Shown here: positions 7,024 to 14,199 of the stretch, piece after piece
Layout of the letters: every line of letters starts with the position of its first letter
How positions within the stretch are numbered: position 1 is the first letter of the stretch
IMG/VR virus record: IMGVR_UViG_3300005096_000020
Coordinates: 1-37,066 of that record
Reading direction: 5' to 3' (one strand)
DNA length: 37,066 bases
Source of the DNA: a virus
The notes under the pieces: generated by a model
Seen by the model: only the letters and a program-made list of their open reading frames with translations
What the model was told of the DNA's origin: nothing
Databases searched by the model: none
Program-made: the position numbers and the translations under genes

Positions 7024-7415
7024 CGTATCAGGGGCTCCAGTCGGAGATGCTTCGCTTGTCGAGCCTCCTCGATTCCGGCATTGAGACTCTCATCCAGTTC
7101 TCCCGCGATTTCGCCGTTGCGGAGGACACGTACCGAATGGCCCGCGCCCGGGCGTATCTCGCTTCGTCTGGGACGGTCGATGAACGCAAGGCACAGGCCG
7201 ATCTCGCCACATCCACCGAACGCCTCGAGTCGCACACACTCGACGGTCTCCGCCAGGCAGCACTCGAAGCGGTCAGGTCGCGCCGTCAGCAGATCTCGGC
7301 GTTGCAGTCTTTGGCCGGCGCTTTCCGTGCCGAGGCCGAGTACGGACGTACGAGCCCAGACATTGCGGAGCATGGCCGCTCAAGACCAGACATCTATGAG
7401 GGAGGAACACGATGA
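7017..7415 (+). CDS. Helical phage protein of unknown function
   Basis: 132 residues from GTG 7017 (TTG 7020 is an alternative). It is predicted to be all helical with a long coiled coil (about residues 20-110; ERKAQADLATSTERLESHTL). Similar proteins occur in early regions of actinophages with no assigned role. Seven-base overlap with the HNH gene, GTGA-type coupling after. Confidence 0.55.
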   Translation: MLTYQGLQSEMLRLSSLLDSGIETLIQFSRDFAVAEDTYRMARARAYLASSGTVDERKAQADLATSTERLESHTLDGLRQAALEAVRSRRQQISALQSLAGAFRAEAEYGRTSPDIAEHGRSRPDIYEGGTR

Positions 7416-7762
7416 CAGCCGACACCGAGATCGACACCATCATCGCCGGAGTCGACCTGGCCGGCCGAGCCGGGGCAACCAACATCGAGTTCGGATACCT
7501 CGACGACACGAAGCGGTCCCAGGATGCCCGCTGGTGGGCCAAAGCAACGTTCCAGGGCGCAGTCTTGATGGTCGAAGACCAGCCATCGCCAGACACCGCT
7601 GTCGAAGCGCTCGCGGTCCGTATCTGCTCGGGGGCAGTGTGCACTCATTGCGGCTGCGAGGTCTCGATCGATGGGTTCCCCTTCAGCGATGACGGCTTCT
7701 GCCGCTGGCGCCGAGTCGGAAGACAGTGGATCCGTGGCTGTGAAAGCAAGGAGGCACCATGA
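7412..7762 (+). CDS. Conserved phage zinc-binding protein
   Basis: 116 residues. The C-terminal half has CTHCGC (about 77-82), FCRW (about 96-99) and a terminal WIRGC, a metal-binding signature seen in many actinophage proteins of unknown function. The N-terminal half (AGATNIEFGYLDD, WWAKATF) looks like a small alpha/beta domain. Coupled by ATGA to the small gene that follows. Confidence 0.6.
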   Translation: MTADTEIDTIIAGVDLAGRAGATNIEFGYLDDTKRSQDARWWAKATFQGAVLMVEDQPSPDTAVEALAVRICSGAVCTHCGCEVSIDGFPFSDDGFCRWRRVGRQWIRGCESKEAP

Positions 7763-7917
7763 CCCCGTCTTGGGAACCGAGGCAACGTCTTCCGTGGTGG
7801 CTGTGGCGCATCGCATGCACACTCTTCCGCCGCCACTTCTGGTACCCGTTCAACGCGGCCGGCTGGTCGTACTGTCGCTGCTCCAGACCACTCCACTACG
7901 ACAAGGACACACCATGA
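7759..7917 (+). CDS. Small Trp/Arg-rich protein
   Basis: 52 residues from ATG 7759, with a strong AAGGAGG ribosome site. Four of its first 17 residues are Trp (W5, W13, W14, W16), followed by basic residues and a YCRC motif. TGA overlaps the next ATG. No family known; composition suggests membrane-surface or nucleic-acid association. Confidence 0.55.
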   Translation: MTPSWEPRQRLPWWLWRIACTLFRRHFWYPFNAAGWSYCRCSRPLHYDKDTP

Positions 7918-8264
7918 CCGCTACAGCAGGCTTCTTCATCGGCATCATCTGGACCATCGCGGTCCTCCTCATCGCCCGCAGACTGATACACCTCGACGCG
8001 CGTGGTACCCGGAGAGTGTCGGAGCCCATCACATTCCATACTGGCGGCACCATCACCAGGAAGACTCTCGCCAGGTTGGAGGTCGGTGAGGACGTCCATC
8101 CACTCATACTGCCAGATAGGCCAGAGACAACGCCACAGCACATCACACCCGGAGTGAAGCGCTCCGGTGGATGCTTCCACGGTCTGCTCCCTGAGGATGT
8201 CGGCCGTCTGCGCCGATGGTGGCTGTCACGCCGTGACGCACGGCTTCACCGGAGGTGTTCCTGA
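7914..8264 (+). CDS. Small membrane-anchored protein
   Basis: 116 residues from ATG 7914. One membrane segment spans about residues 3-22 (ATAGFFIGIIWTIAVLLIA), followed by a basic cytoplasmic tail with HITPGVKRSGG and an Arg-rich C-terminus. It shares one base with the start of the next gene. Function unknown. Confidence 0.55.
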   Translation: MTATAGFFIGIIWTIAVLLIARRLIHLDARGTRRVSEPITFHTGGTITRKTLARLEVGEDVHPLILPDRPETTPQHITPGVKRSGGCFHGLLPEDVGRLRRWWLSRRDARLHRRCS

Positions 8265-8611
8265 TGAGACGTCCTGACCTCGTTTGGGTCGGTGCCAGGC
8301 CGTACACCGTGACGTACAGCAACGACGCGATCCGACTCAAGTCGGCTGACAGTCAGAAGGACCTCCTCGGGACCACGAACCATCACTCGCTCGAGATCAT
8401 CATCGACGACGCTCCTGCAGAGCAGGTGATCCGCGACACGTTGCTCCACGAGGTGCTGCACTGCCTTTGGGAAGACGCCGGGATCCGGGAAATGGAGCTG
8501 ACCGAGGAAGAGCTCGTTGGATCTCTCACACCAAGACTGATATCAGTGCTGCGTGTGAACCCGGCGCTCAGGACGTACCTGGCAGCCTCATCGGACGATC
8601 ACCGTGAGTAG
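8264..8611 (+). CDS. HExxH metallopeptidase-like phage protein
   Basis: 115 residues. LLHEVLHCLWEDAG (about residues 65-78) contains HExxH, the zinc site of gluzincin-type peptidases such as SprT and ImmA/IrrE relatives. The preceding beta strands (HSLEIIIDD) fit a minimal peptidase fold. ATG 8264 is chosen for the GGAGG at 8251-8255. A protease in this operon might cleave a regulator, but no partner can be named. Confidence 0.65.
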   Translation: MRRPDLVWVGARPYTVTYSNDAIRLKSADSQKDLLGTTNHHSLEIIIDDAPAEQVIRDTLLHEVLHCLWEDAGIREMELTEEELVGSLTPRLISVLRVNPALRTYLAASSDDHRE

Positions 8612-9074
8612 CTACGCATCACAGACAACGGTGTCGGCAGACAAGTCCCGTTCCGAGATCGAAGCAACCCTCCGCCGCTTCGGAGCCGACCAATTCATGT
8701 ACGGATGGGAAAAGACACACGCCGTGATCCAGTTCAGGGCACAGCAACGACTCATCAGGTTCGTCCTCGAACTCCCCAACCGCGACGACCCACGCTTCAC
8801 CCTCACACCCACCGGAAAGAAACGACGCACACCCGACGCCATGCTCAAAGCCTACGAACAAGCAACCCGCTCAACCTGGCGGTCCCTTGCTTTGGTCATC
8901 AAGGCGAAGCTCGTCGCGGTGGATGACGGGATCGTGACGTTCGAGCATGAGTTCCTCGCACACATCGTCCTGCCGTCTGGAGACACAGTCGGGCGGTGGG
9001 CAATCCCGCAGGTCGCTACTGCATATGAGACGGGCGAGATGTTGCCGGCTCTACCAGGAGGACACGATGAGTGA
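8604..9074 (+). CDS. Conserved actinophage protein of unknown function
   Basis: 156 residues from GTG 8604. The signature (RFGADQFMYGWE; IRFVLELP; WRSLALVIKAKLVAVDDGIV; FLAHIVLPSGDTVG) is common among actinophage early proteins, where no role has been assigned. It overlaps its neighbours by 8 bases on each side. Confidence 0.65.
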   Translation: MSSYASQTTVSADKSRSEIEATLRRFGADQFMYGWEKTHAVIQFRAQQRLIRFVLELPNRDDPRFTLTPTGKKRRTPDAMLKAYEQATRSTWRSLALVIKAKLVAVDDGIVTFEHEFLAHIVLPSGDTVGRWAIPQVATAYETGEMLPALPGGHDE

Positions 9075-9399
9075 CAGACCGACAGTGCTCTACGACGAGG
9101 ACGGGCACCCGTCATGCGTCTCAGTCGAAGCAGCCGCAACGCCTCGACAGGCGGCGCGTATCGCGTTCACGTTGGCGTACGAGGGTGCGATCGAGGACTA
9201 CCTGTGTCTCTCCAACCTTGACGGTTATGAGCCTCATCGCCCTGCCTTGTCTCAGTACCGGGCATTCGTAAACGAGACCAAACGTGAATGGCTCTGTCCA
9301 ACGTCAGCGGACGGCTGGAACGACGTGACAGAGGTGTGGATGCCATGCAAGGGCGTCGGGTTGCCTGGCGCTGTCGAGTTCTGGCGGATACCGAAATGA
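9067..9399 (+). CDS. Hypothetical protein, copy 1 of a duplicated family
   Basis: 110 residues from ATG 9067. The N-terminal 36 residues (VLYDEDGHPSCVSVEAAATP, then RQAARIA) are nearly identical to the protein at 10135-10479, and both end in a similar W-rich segment (EFWRIPK versus EFWQLLP). The DNA starting CCGACAGTGCTCTACG is also almost identical, so the duplication is fairly recent. Function unknown. Confidence 0.6.
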   Translation: MSDRPTVLYDEDGHPSCVSVEAAATPRQAARIAFTLAYEGAIEDYLCLSNLDGYEPHRPALSQYRAFVNETKREWLCPTSADGWNDVTEVWMPCKGVGLPGAVEFWRIPK

Positions 9400-9590
9400 C
9401 GACACAAGACGAACGACCTCAGAGAGTTAAGACGACCGTGAGTGAGCGAGAACCGTTGAATCGACCGCCTCTCTGCAACCGAATCGGATGCCCATTGAAA
9501 GCGGAACGACTCACAACGATGGGACCGAGATGCGTCCCACATGGGAAAGGGCTCGCACAAAGACCATTGGAGATCGATGATGGACAGTGA
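9396..9590 (+). CDS. Small Cys/His protein
   Basis: 64 residues from ATG 9396 (ATGA overlap). C27 and C32 with C49 and H52 form a possible zinc site (CNRIGC, then CVPHG). Basic throughout. Sits inside the duplicated block between copy 1 of the 9067 family and the 9580 gene, with no counterpart in the second block. Confidence 0.5.
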   Translation: MTTQDERPQRVKTTVSEREPLNRPPLCNRIGCPLKAERLTTMGPRCVPHGKGLAQRPLEIDDGQ

Positions 9591-9864
9591 ACGACTCGAA
9601 CAGGCAGCCGAAGCACTGTGGGAAGCGGAGTCTCCAGTGCTTGGACTCCCGCAGCTATGGAGCGACCAGCCCGAGGACATGAAAGACGAGTATCGAGAGG
9701 CCGTACGTCGTGCCGTCGCTGCGTATCTCGGTGACGACGACGTGTACGTCAGCGACATGCCTGAGGATTGCGTGACGGCGTTGGCACCGGGGCAGTCGAT
9801 CGCGTGGCTTGTCGACAGCGGATACCTCGTCCCACTGAATCGGGAGGGCCCTGATGGTTGTTGA
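9580..9864 (+). CDS. Hypothetical protein, paired with the duplicated family
   Basis: 94 residues. ATG 9580 is preferred to ATG 9577 because GGAG (9569-9572) is then seven bases upstream. The opening SERLEQAAEALW and the later AAYLGDD are matched in the gene at 10476 (SERLERVAMMLC, AAYLGDD), so the pair 9067 plus 9580 looks duplicated as 10135 plus 10476. Function unknown. Confidence 0.55.
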   Translation: MDSERLEQAAEALWEAESPVLGLPQLWSDQPEDMKDEYREAVRRAVAAYLGDDDVYVSDMPEDCVTALAPGQSIAWLVDSGYLVPLNREGPDGC

Positions 9865-10138
9865 CGTTCGACGACAAGAGGGTCAGCCGTTCACCGAGCT
9901 CACATGCCTCGCGAACGAGATGTTGAAGGCCGTGGAGGATCGCCCCACGGTCAAGTCGATCGTGATGCTCTCTGACTGCGGTGACAACGGTATCGGGATC
10001 TCGGGGTGGGAGGACGATGTCGAGGCGATCACCTACATCTTCATCCATCTCCAAGCGATGTTCCGTGCTGTGGGCAAAGAGTTGCGGGTCATGACTCCCG
10101 ACGGGGTGCTCATCGATGGGATGGGAGACACAGGATGA
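9854..10138 (+). CDS. Hypothetical protein between duplicated genes
   Basis: 94 residues from ATG 9854. Mixed alpha/beta sequence (TVKSIVMLSDCGDNGIGISG) with no recognised family. It overlaps the 9580 gene by 11 bases and the 10135 gene by 4. Confidence 0.5.
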   Translation: MVVDVRRQEGQPFTELTCLANEMLKAVEDRPTVKSIVMLSDCGDNGIGISGWEDDVEAITYIFIHLQAMFRAVGKELRVMTPDGVLIDGMGDTG

Positions 10139-10479
10139 CGACGTGCAAAGAACGACCGACAGTGCTCTACGACGAGGACGGGCATCCGACTTATGTCTCT
10201 GTGGAGGCTGCGGCGACACCCCGGCAGGCGGCACGCATCGCCCTCTCTCTGATGCACGATGGTGCACTAGGAGAGTACGTCGGGATGACCGTCATCGACG
10301 AGGAGAACGGTGTGGCCCGCCCGATCCTGTCTGAGTATCGGGAACTCGTGGACAGTATCTGCCGGTGGTGGATGTACCCGACGCCGGGCACCGGTGAGAA
10401 CGAAGGCATCGAAGTGTGGTTCAGGTGTAACGGCCCCAGCCCTTCCCTTGCCGCTGAGTTCTGGCAGCTATTGCCATGA
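10135..10479 (+). CDS. Hypothetical protein, copy 2 of a duplicated family
   Basis: 114 residues from ATG 10135. Paralog of 9067-9399: the N-terminal third is nearly identical, the middle is diverged, and the C-terminus is similar. ATGA overlaps on both sides. Retention of both copies suggests diverged specificity or recent amplification. Confidence 0.6.
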   Translation: MTTCKERPTVLYDEDGHPTYVSVEAAATPRQAARIALSLMHDGALGEYVGMTVIDEENGVARPILSEYRELVDSICRWWMYPTPGTGENEGIEVWFRCNGPSPSLAAEFWQLLP

Positions 10480-10739
10480 CGACACACAGTGAACGACTCG
10501 AGCGGGTAGCGATGATGCTCTGTGTGAGGGATTGGTGCAGTTGTCCATACCAGCGAGCGCATCTGGTAGAGGCCAAGCACCTCATCGCAGCCTATCTCGG
10601 TGACGATGGACCGTTGCTAGCGATCAACAGAAAGCGTCTGGCTGGATACATCCACAGCGACAAGTCCCTGTTCCTCCAGACGTTGAAAGACCTTCAGAAC
10701 GCCGGTGTGATCGTCCGGTTGGGTGGGGGTGACTCGTGA
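10476..10739 (+). CDS. Hypothetical protein with winged-helix-like C-terminus
   Basis: 87 residues. The N-terminal part is related to the 9580 protein. Residues 45-87 (LLAINRKRLAGYIHSDKSLF, LQTLKDLQNAGVIVRL) look like a winged helix, a feature the 9580 protein lacks in the same form. Coupled by GTGA to the next gene. Confidence 0.5.
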   Translation: MTTHSERLERVAMMLCVRDWCSCPYQRAHLVEAKHLIAAYLGDDGPLLAINRKRLAGYIHSDKSLFLQTLKDLQNAGVIVRLGGGDS

Positions 10740-10891
10740 GTCACGTTCTTGAATGTGCTTCTTGTGGCGAGGAGCAACCGAAAGATGAGTGTCCATCGTC
10801 ACAGCGCTCGTGTGGGCATCACTGCAACTGCTCTTGGACGCAATCCATCTGCCACTGGTGTGGTGTCGAGTTCGGGGAGGACACCGAATGA
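10736..10891 (+). CDS. Cys-rich miniprotein
   Basis: 51 residues from GTG 10736, with nine Cys and three His (CASCGEEQPKDEC; CGHHCNCSW; CHWCG). The spacing suits a two-zinc cross-brace finger. It overlaps the neighbouring genes as GTGA and ATGA, and directly precedes the release-factor-domain gene. Function unknown; it may be an RNA- or ribosome-binding partner. Confidence 0.55.
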   Translation: MSHVLECASCGEEQPKDECPSSQRSCGHHCNCSWTQSICHWCGVEFGEDTE

Positions 10892-11229
10892 GCGATCGTG
10901 AACTCCTGTTTCGGCTCACCAAGAAGGACTTCCGTATCGAGCACATTCGGGGTTCTGGTCCTGGCGGGCAGCATCGCAACAAGTCCCATACCGGTGTCCG
11001 GATCACTCATCCTGCTTCTGGCGCTGTCGGTGTGGCAACAGACTCGAAGTCCCAGAAGGCGAACCGTCGTGCCGCGTTCAGACGCATGGCCGAGTCCGAT
11101 ACTTTCCGTACGTGGCATCGGGCTGAGTGTGCTCGCCTGGCGATGGATCAGTCCAAGGTGATGGCGAGGGTGGAGCGCATGATGTCGCAGGAGAACCTAC
11201 TCATCGAATATGGAGAGGTCGACTCGTGA
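10888..11229 (+). CDS. RF-1 domain (GGQ) peptidyl-tRNA hydrolase-like protein
   Basis: 113 residues with the class I release factor catalytic loop GSGPGGQHRNKSHTGVRITH (GGQ at 26-28) and a basic helical C-terminus, and without codon-recognition domains. This is the size and layout of ArfB/YaeJ-type ribosome rescue factors, which hydrolyse peptidyl-tRNA on stalled ribosomes. Similar genes occur in actinophages. Its role may be to rescue ribosomes during host shut-down. ATG 10888 overlaps the previous stop. Confidence 0.85.
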   Translation: MSDRELLFRLTKKDFRIEHIRGSGPGGQHRNKSHTGVRITHPASGAVGVATDSKSQKANRRAAFRRMAESDTFRTWHRAECARLAMDQSKVMARVERMMSQENLLIEYGEVDS

Positions 11230-11765
11230 AGGCTACAGCTGGAAGCTCGATGCCTGTCCGACAGGACGCGTCTTGTCAGTCATCGCCGTGTGATCTGTCG
11301 CAGCTGCCGGTCTGGGTGATGCTCGGTGGCTATGCGGGGAGTAAGCCCCGTGTGTTGCATCGGTCAGGCGTGGACGGTCTCGGGCTGCCTCATGCGAAGT
11401 GCGGATGGTCTCCATCCTGGGGAGACATCGTCCCTGCTCGTCTGATGAATCCTGCTCTTGTCCGTCCATGCAAGCGATGCTTCCCTGACTACCGGCAGCC
11501 TCTCCCTGTCGAATCTCCAACAGTCGGGGTGCGTGCGACGGTCACGATCGACACGTCACGACGCCAGGATCTCGAGAAGCGCCCGGTCGCAGTGTTCGGT
11601 ATCCGGTATCACTTCATGGAGCCTCTCAACGGAAACGACGACGCCTTCGTCCCGATCTGTGGAACAGGCGGCCTCCTCGCCGGGAAGGGCAGACTGCGCC
11701 CTGAGTCGGAAGCGACGGCGAATGGGTTCTCTCTCTGTCGGGGCTGTTCCGAGGCGACGCCGTGA
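11226..11765 (+). CDS. Hypothetical protein with paired Cys motifs
   Basis: 179 residues from GTG 11226. Cysteines fall in spaced sets (C17 and C22; CGW near 58; CKRC near 81; CGTGG; CRGC near the C-terminus), which suggests two related metal-binding modules. No family recognised. GTGA overlaps on both sides. Confidence 0.5.
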   Translation: MKATAGSSMPVRQDASCQSSPCDLSQLPVWVMLGGYAGSKPRVLHRSGVDGLGLPHAKCGWSPSWGDIVPARLMNPALVRPCKRCFPDYRQPLPVESPTVGVRATVTIDTSRRQDLEKRPVAVFGIRYHFMEPLNGNDDAFVPICGTGGLLAGKGRLRPESEATANGFSLCRGCSEATP

Positions 11766-12016
11766 TGACAGGTCAGATCCCGTTCCCTGGTGAGCTTGTA
11801 CCGACTCTCGCGATGGTGAGGGGCGACTCTGGACTGTGGGCGTGTACGTGGTGCGGCGCCTTGTTGTATACGACGCGTCCGTTGGCGAAGCCGGAGCTCG
11901 GTGTATGCCCTCAGTGTGCACGCACCGATGACACCGCTCAGTGGCGCAGAGTCACACTGCCGGACGGACCGTTCAAACCCGCAGAGGTCACGCGTCAAGG
12001 CGATGGTCAGGGATGA
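11762..12016 (+). CDS. Small zinc-ribbon protein
   Basis: 84 residues from GTG 11762 (ATG 11765 is an alternative). CTWCGALL (about 33-40) and CPQCARTDD (about 54-62) form a clear zinc ribbon. It precedes and overlaps the methyltransferase gene. Confidence 0.6.
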   Translation: MMTGQIPFPGELVPTLAMVRGDSGLWACTWCGALLYTTRPLAKPELGVCPQCARTDDTAQWRRVTLPDGPFKPAEVTRQGDGQG

Positions 12017-12495
12017 GGCTTGATCTCGACCTCGAATGGGACCATGCATCGAGCGATGTGTGGCTAACCCCCCCCATCGTCTTCGAAGCGCTCGGCATCG
12101 TCTTCGACTTGGACCCCGCATCGCCTCCTGGCGGCGTTCCTTGGATCCCGGCGACACGTCACTACTCAGAGATCGATGACGGACTCATCCAACCGTGGGA
12201 AGGCCGTGTCTGGTTGAACCCACCGTATTCCGATCCTCGACCATGGGTGGAGAGGCTTGCAATTCATGCTGACGGTGTCGCTCTGCTACCGGTCGATACC
12301 TCGACGGGTTGGTGGCATGACCAGGTCACCAGCGCAGCCATGCTCTGCTTCGTCAAGGGCCGGCTTCGGTTCATCCGTGATCTCGACGGTAGGAACCATG
12401 CAGCGTCTGCTTCTGTGCTCGTGGCGTACGGGGACGACTGCGCAGCTGCAGTACGGGACTGTGGACTTGGGTGGATCGTAAACAACCAGCCATAG
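12013..12495 (+). CDS. Phage Dam-type DNA N6-adenine methyltransferase
   Basis: 160 residues. The catalytic motif NPPY (69-72) lies in RVWLNPPYSDPRPWVERL. SSDVWLTPPIVFEALG and FDLDPASP at the N-terminus and FVKGRLRFI later are typical of the phage Dam family (DNA N-6-adenine-methyltransferase). It probably protects phage DNA from host restriction. No restriction enzyme gene is adjacent. Last gene of the zero-gap early operon. Confidence 0.85.
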   Translation: MRLDLDLEWDHASSDVWLTPPIVFEALGIVFDLDPASPPGGVPWIPATRHYSEIDDGLIQPWEGRVWLNPPYSDPRPWVERLAIHADGVALLPVDTSTGWWHDQVTSAAMLCFVKGRLRFIRDLDGRNHAASASVLVAYGDDCAAAVRDCGLGWIVNNQP

Positions 12496-12558
12496 CCCCA
12501 TTGCGGTCCCATATGAGTCTTCTCCGGCATCGCTGCTCATTGATCTTGCTCTTCACTG

Positions 12559-12564
12559 TATAGT
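12559..12564 (+). promoter_or_regulatory. Probable -10 box upstream of 12602
   Basis: TATAGT with a possible -35 TCATTG (12537-12542, 16-bp spacer). It lies in a 106-bp gap, the first real intergenic space after the early operon, and would give the next two genes their own transcript. Confidence 0.4.
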
Positions 12565-12601
12565 TTGGAGTGGAACGATTGGCTAGCTACTGGGGATCGA
12601 G

Positions 12602-12919
12602 ATGCACTCACGCACTTTCCGTCTGTTTCCGATGCCCTCGTTCGCATCTGGTGTCGCGAGGCTCCTGGACATCGGAGCGACATTCAACGAGTACAACGTC
12701 GATACAACAGGGCTCGTCGCTGATAGCAAGGCGTTGCGAGCCGATTGGGCCATGATAGGTTCAGATCTGGCTGCGGCAATGGTGACAATTCACGAATGCA
12801 CACGGATCTCAGAGGACACAAGATCAGCATCAGAAGAGCTCACCAAGGCATGGATGCCGTATCTCATGGTTGACCCCGAAGAAGACTGCGGTACGCAGAT
12901 GTCGTTGCAGGACGCATGA
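12602..12919 (+). CDS. Hypothetical protein
   Basis: 105 residues from ATG 12602. Predicted helical (ADSKALRADWAMIGSDLAAA), no motif recognised. It shares a transcript with the DUF2335-like gene, whose ATG overlaps its TGA, so the two probably work together. The separate promoter and position between early and late blocks suggest lysogenic or accessory (moron) expression. Confidence 0.55.
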   Translation: MHSRTFRLFPMPSFASGVARLLDIGATFNEYNVDTTGLVADSKALRADWAMIGSDLAAAMVTIHECTRISEDTRSASEELTKAWMPYLMVDPEEDCGTQMSLQDA

Positions 12920-13398
12920 CAGACGAAGAGACTCCTGGACTACACCCCCTCATCGAGCCTGATGGTGACGACACCTCAGTTGAGAGACCAGAGGTTGTTC
13001 TCGAGGTGCCACAGATGCAAGCGATCATGGAGATCGCCATGGAACGCTACAGCGGCCCCCTTCCTCACCCAAAGATCCTAAAGCAGTACGACGAAATCGT
13101 GCCAGGATCCGCTGAGCGCATAATCGCTCAATCAGAGAAGCAGACAGATCATCGAATCGCGATGGAATCACATGTTGTGACATCCGGCGAAACGAATGAG
13201 CGGATCGGAATGATCCTCGGGTTCTTGCTCGCCGTCCTTGCCATATGTCTTGCAGGGTTTGTCGTCTGGCTCGGTCAGCCAATCTTGGGCGTGACCATCT
13301 TTGTCGCCGAACTGGTTGTTCTCGCTGGTGTGTTTGTCTACGCCAAGACCAAAAGGGACTCTGAGCTTCACCGTCGCAGGCAGGATGGCGAGGAATAG
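12916..13398 (+). CDS. DUF2335-like membrane protein
   Basis: 160 residues. The central segment (GPLPHPKILKQYDEIVPGSA, then ERIIAQSEKQTDHR) and two C-terminal membrane spans (about 97-119 and 123-143) match DUF2335, a family of predicted inner-membrane proteins found in bacteria and phages. Function is not known. Its position in a separately promoted unit makes a lysogeny-related role, such as superinfection exclusion, possible but unproven. Confidence 0.7.
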   Translation: MTDEETPGLHPLIEPDGDDTSVERPEVVLEVPQMQAIMEIAMERYSGPLPHPKILKQYDEIVPGSAERIIAQSEKQTDHRIAMESHVVTSGETNERIGMILGFLLAVLAICLAGFVVWLGQPILGVTIFVAELVVLAGVFVYAKTKRDSELHRRRQDGEE

Positions 13399-13465
13399 CT
13401 GTCGCTTGTCCGCTCAAGCTTCGTTCACCGTGATTGGCTAGCCATGAACGATGCAAATAACACAC

Positions 13466-13494
13466 TTGTAATACGCCCAATGTTGCGTTAACGT
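13466..13494 (+). promoter_or_regulatory. Probable promoter of the tRNA and late block
   Basis: TTGTAA (13466-13471), 17-bp spacer, TAACGT (13489-13494). It lies in the 146-bp AT-richer gap before the tRNA genes, the largest gap in the left half of the prophage. Transcription from here could run through the tRNAs into the HNH and terminase genes. Confidence 0.5.
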
Positions 13495-13544
13495 ACAAAT
13501 CAGTACGGTGAGGATTGCTACGAGCAGCCCTCGCCGTTCGTCGT

Positions 13545-13623
13545 TGCGGAGCAGTCAGTATCGGTGCTGAACCGGCCTCATAAGCCGACACCGGTGCGGG
13601 TTCGATTCCCGCCTCCGCTACCA
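13545..13623 (+). tRNA. Phage tRNA, anticodon CAT (Met-type or Ile2)
   Basis: Cloverleaf: acceptor pairs GCGGAG (13546-13551) with CTCCGC (13613-13618); anticodon loop CTCATAA; T arm GCGGG-TTCGATT-CCCGC; discriminator A; encoded CCA (13621-13623). The first pair is a T-T mismatch, which recalls initiator tRNAs, but the rest does not allow a choice between initiator, elongator Met and lysidine-modified Ile. The variable loop is longer than usual (7 nt). Confidence 0.75.
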
Positions 13624-13700
13624 CTCCGGTAGTAGCTCAACGGACAGAGCCACTGGTATCGCCCAGTAGATGTGGGTTCGAATCCCATCGTGACCGGAGT
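13624..13700 (+). tRNA. Unusual tRNA-like gene
   Basis: A perfect 7-bp acceptor (CTCCGGT with ACCGGAG), a D arm GCTC/GAGC and a T arm with TTCGAAT are present. The anticodon stem ACTGG/CCAGT is perfect but closes a 6-nt loop (TATCGC) instead of 7, and four extra bases (CGTG, 13689-13692) sit between the T stem and acceptor strand. If the first loop T is U33, the anticodon would read ATC. It may be a decayed tRNA, an unusual decoder or a tRNA-shaped RNA. Confidence 0.55.
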
Positions 13701-13702
13701 AT

Positions 13703-13785
13703 GGAAGGTGCCGCCGGACGGCTGGCAACGAGGCTCGAACCCTCGGGTACCTTGACGGGTAGGGGTTCGACTCCTCCACCTTCCT
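13703..13785 (+). tRNA. Phage tRNA-Ser(CGA)
   Basis: Type II tRNA with a long variable arm. Acceptor GGAAGGT/ACCTTCC is a perfect 7 bp; D stem GCC/GGC; anticodon stem CGAGG/CCTCG with loop CTCGAAC, giving anticodon CGA after U33. T loop TTCGACT. CCA is not encoded, and the discriminator is T rather than the usual G. It reads TCG codons. Confidence 0.8.
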
Positions 13786-13812
13786 CGATCCGGCGAGCAC
13801 TCGAGGTAGACG

Positions 13813-14199
13813 ATGGCACGCCGCATGTCGATACAACCATGCATCATCCCCGGCTGCCCGGTACTCACCAACGAGCCACGCTGCTCGAAGCACCAGACGA
13901 AACGTGACCGCAAGTTCAAGCGGAAGGAACGCGGCACCTCGGCGTCGCGCGGTTACGGATCCCAGTGGGTCCGGAAACGGAAACGGTTCCTCGACCACCA
14001 CGCTCCACGCGACAGCTTCGGACGTGTGATCTGCCAAGCATGCCGCCTCCCGATCTCAGGCTCGCCGCAGGTCGACCACAAGATCAGGCGTGCCGACGGC
14101 GGCTCCGATGATCCATCGAACCTCCAGGCTCTGCACCGTTCGTGCCACGGCAGGAAGACAGCGTCGAAGGACGGCGGCTTCGGCAACCCGAAGCGGTAG
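13813..14199 (+). CDS. HNH endonuclease linked to DNA packaging
   Basis: 128 residues. Zinc ligands CIIPGC (10-15) and CSKH, then CQACRLP, VDHKIRRADGG, NLQALHRSCHG form a full HNH domain. HNH genes directly before terminase are a known part of packaging machines in cos phages, where they help cut the ends. This supports a cos mechanism here. The N-terminal Cys pairs suggest an added zinc finger. Confidence 0.85.
   Translation: MARRMSIQPCIIPGCPVLTNEPRCSKHQTKRDRKFKRKERGTSASRGYGSQWVRKRKRFLDHHAPRDSFGRVICQACRLPISGSPQVDHKIRRADGGSDDPSNLQALHRSCHGRKTASKDGGFGNPKR

Noticed and set aside
13545-13785. A phage-borne tRNA-Asn that would replace the broken host gene
   Set aside because: None of the three tRNA-type genes has a GTT anticodon.
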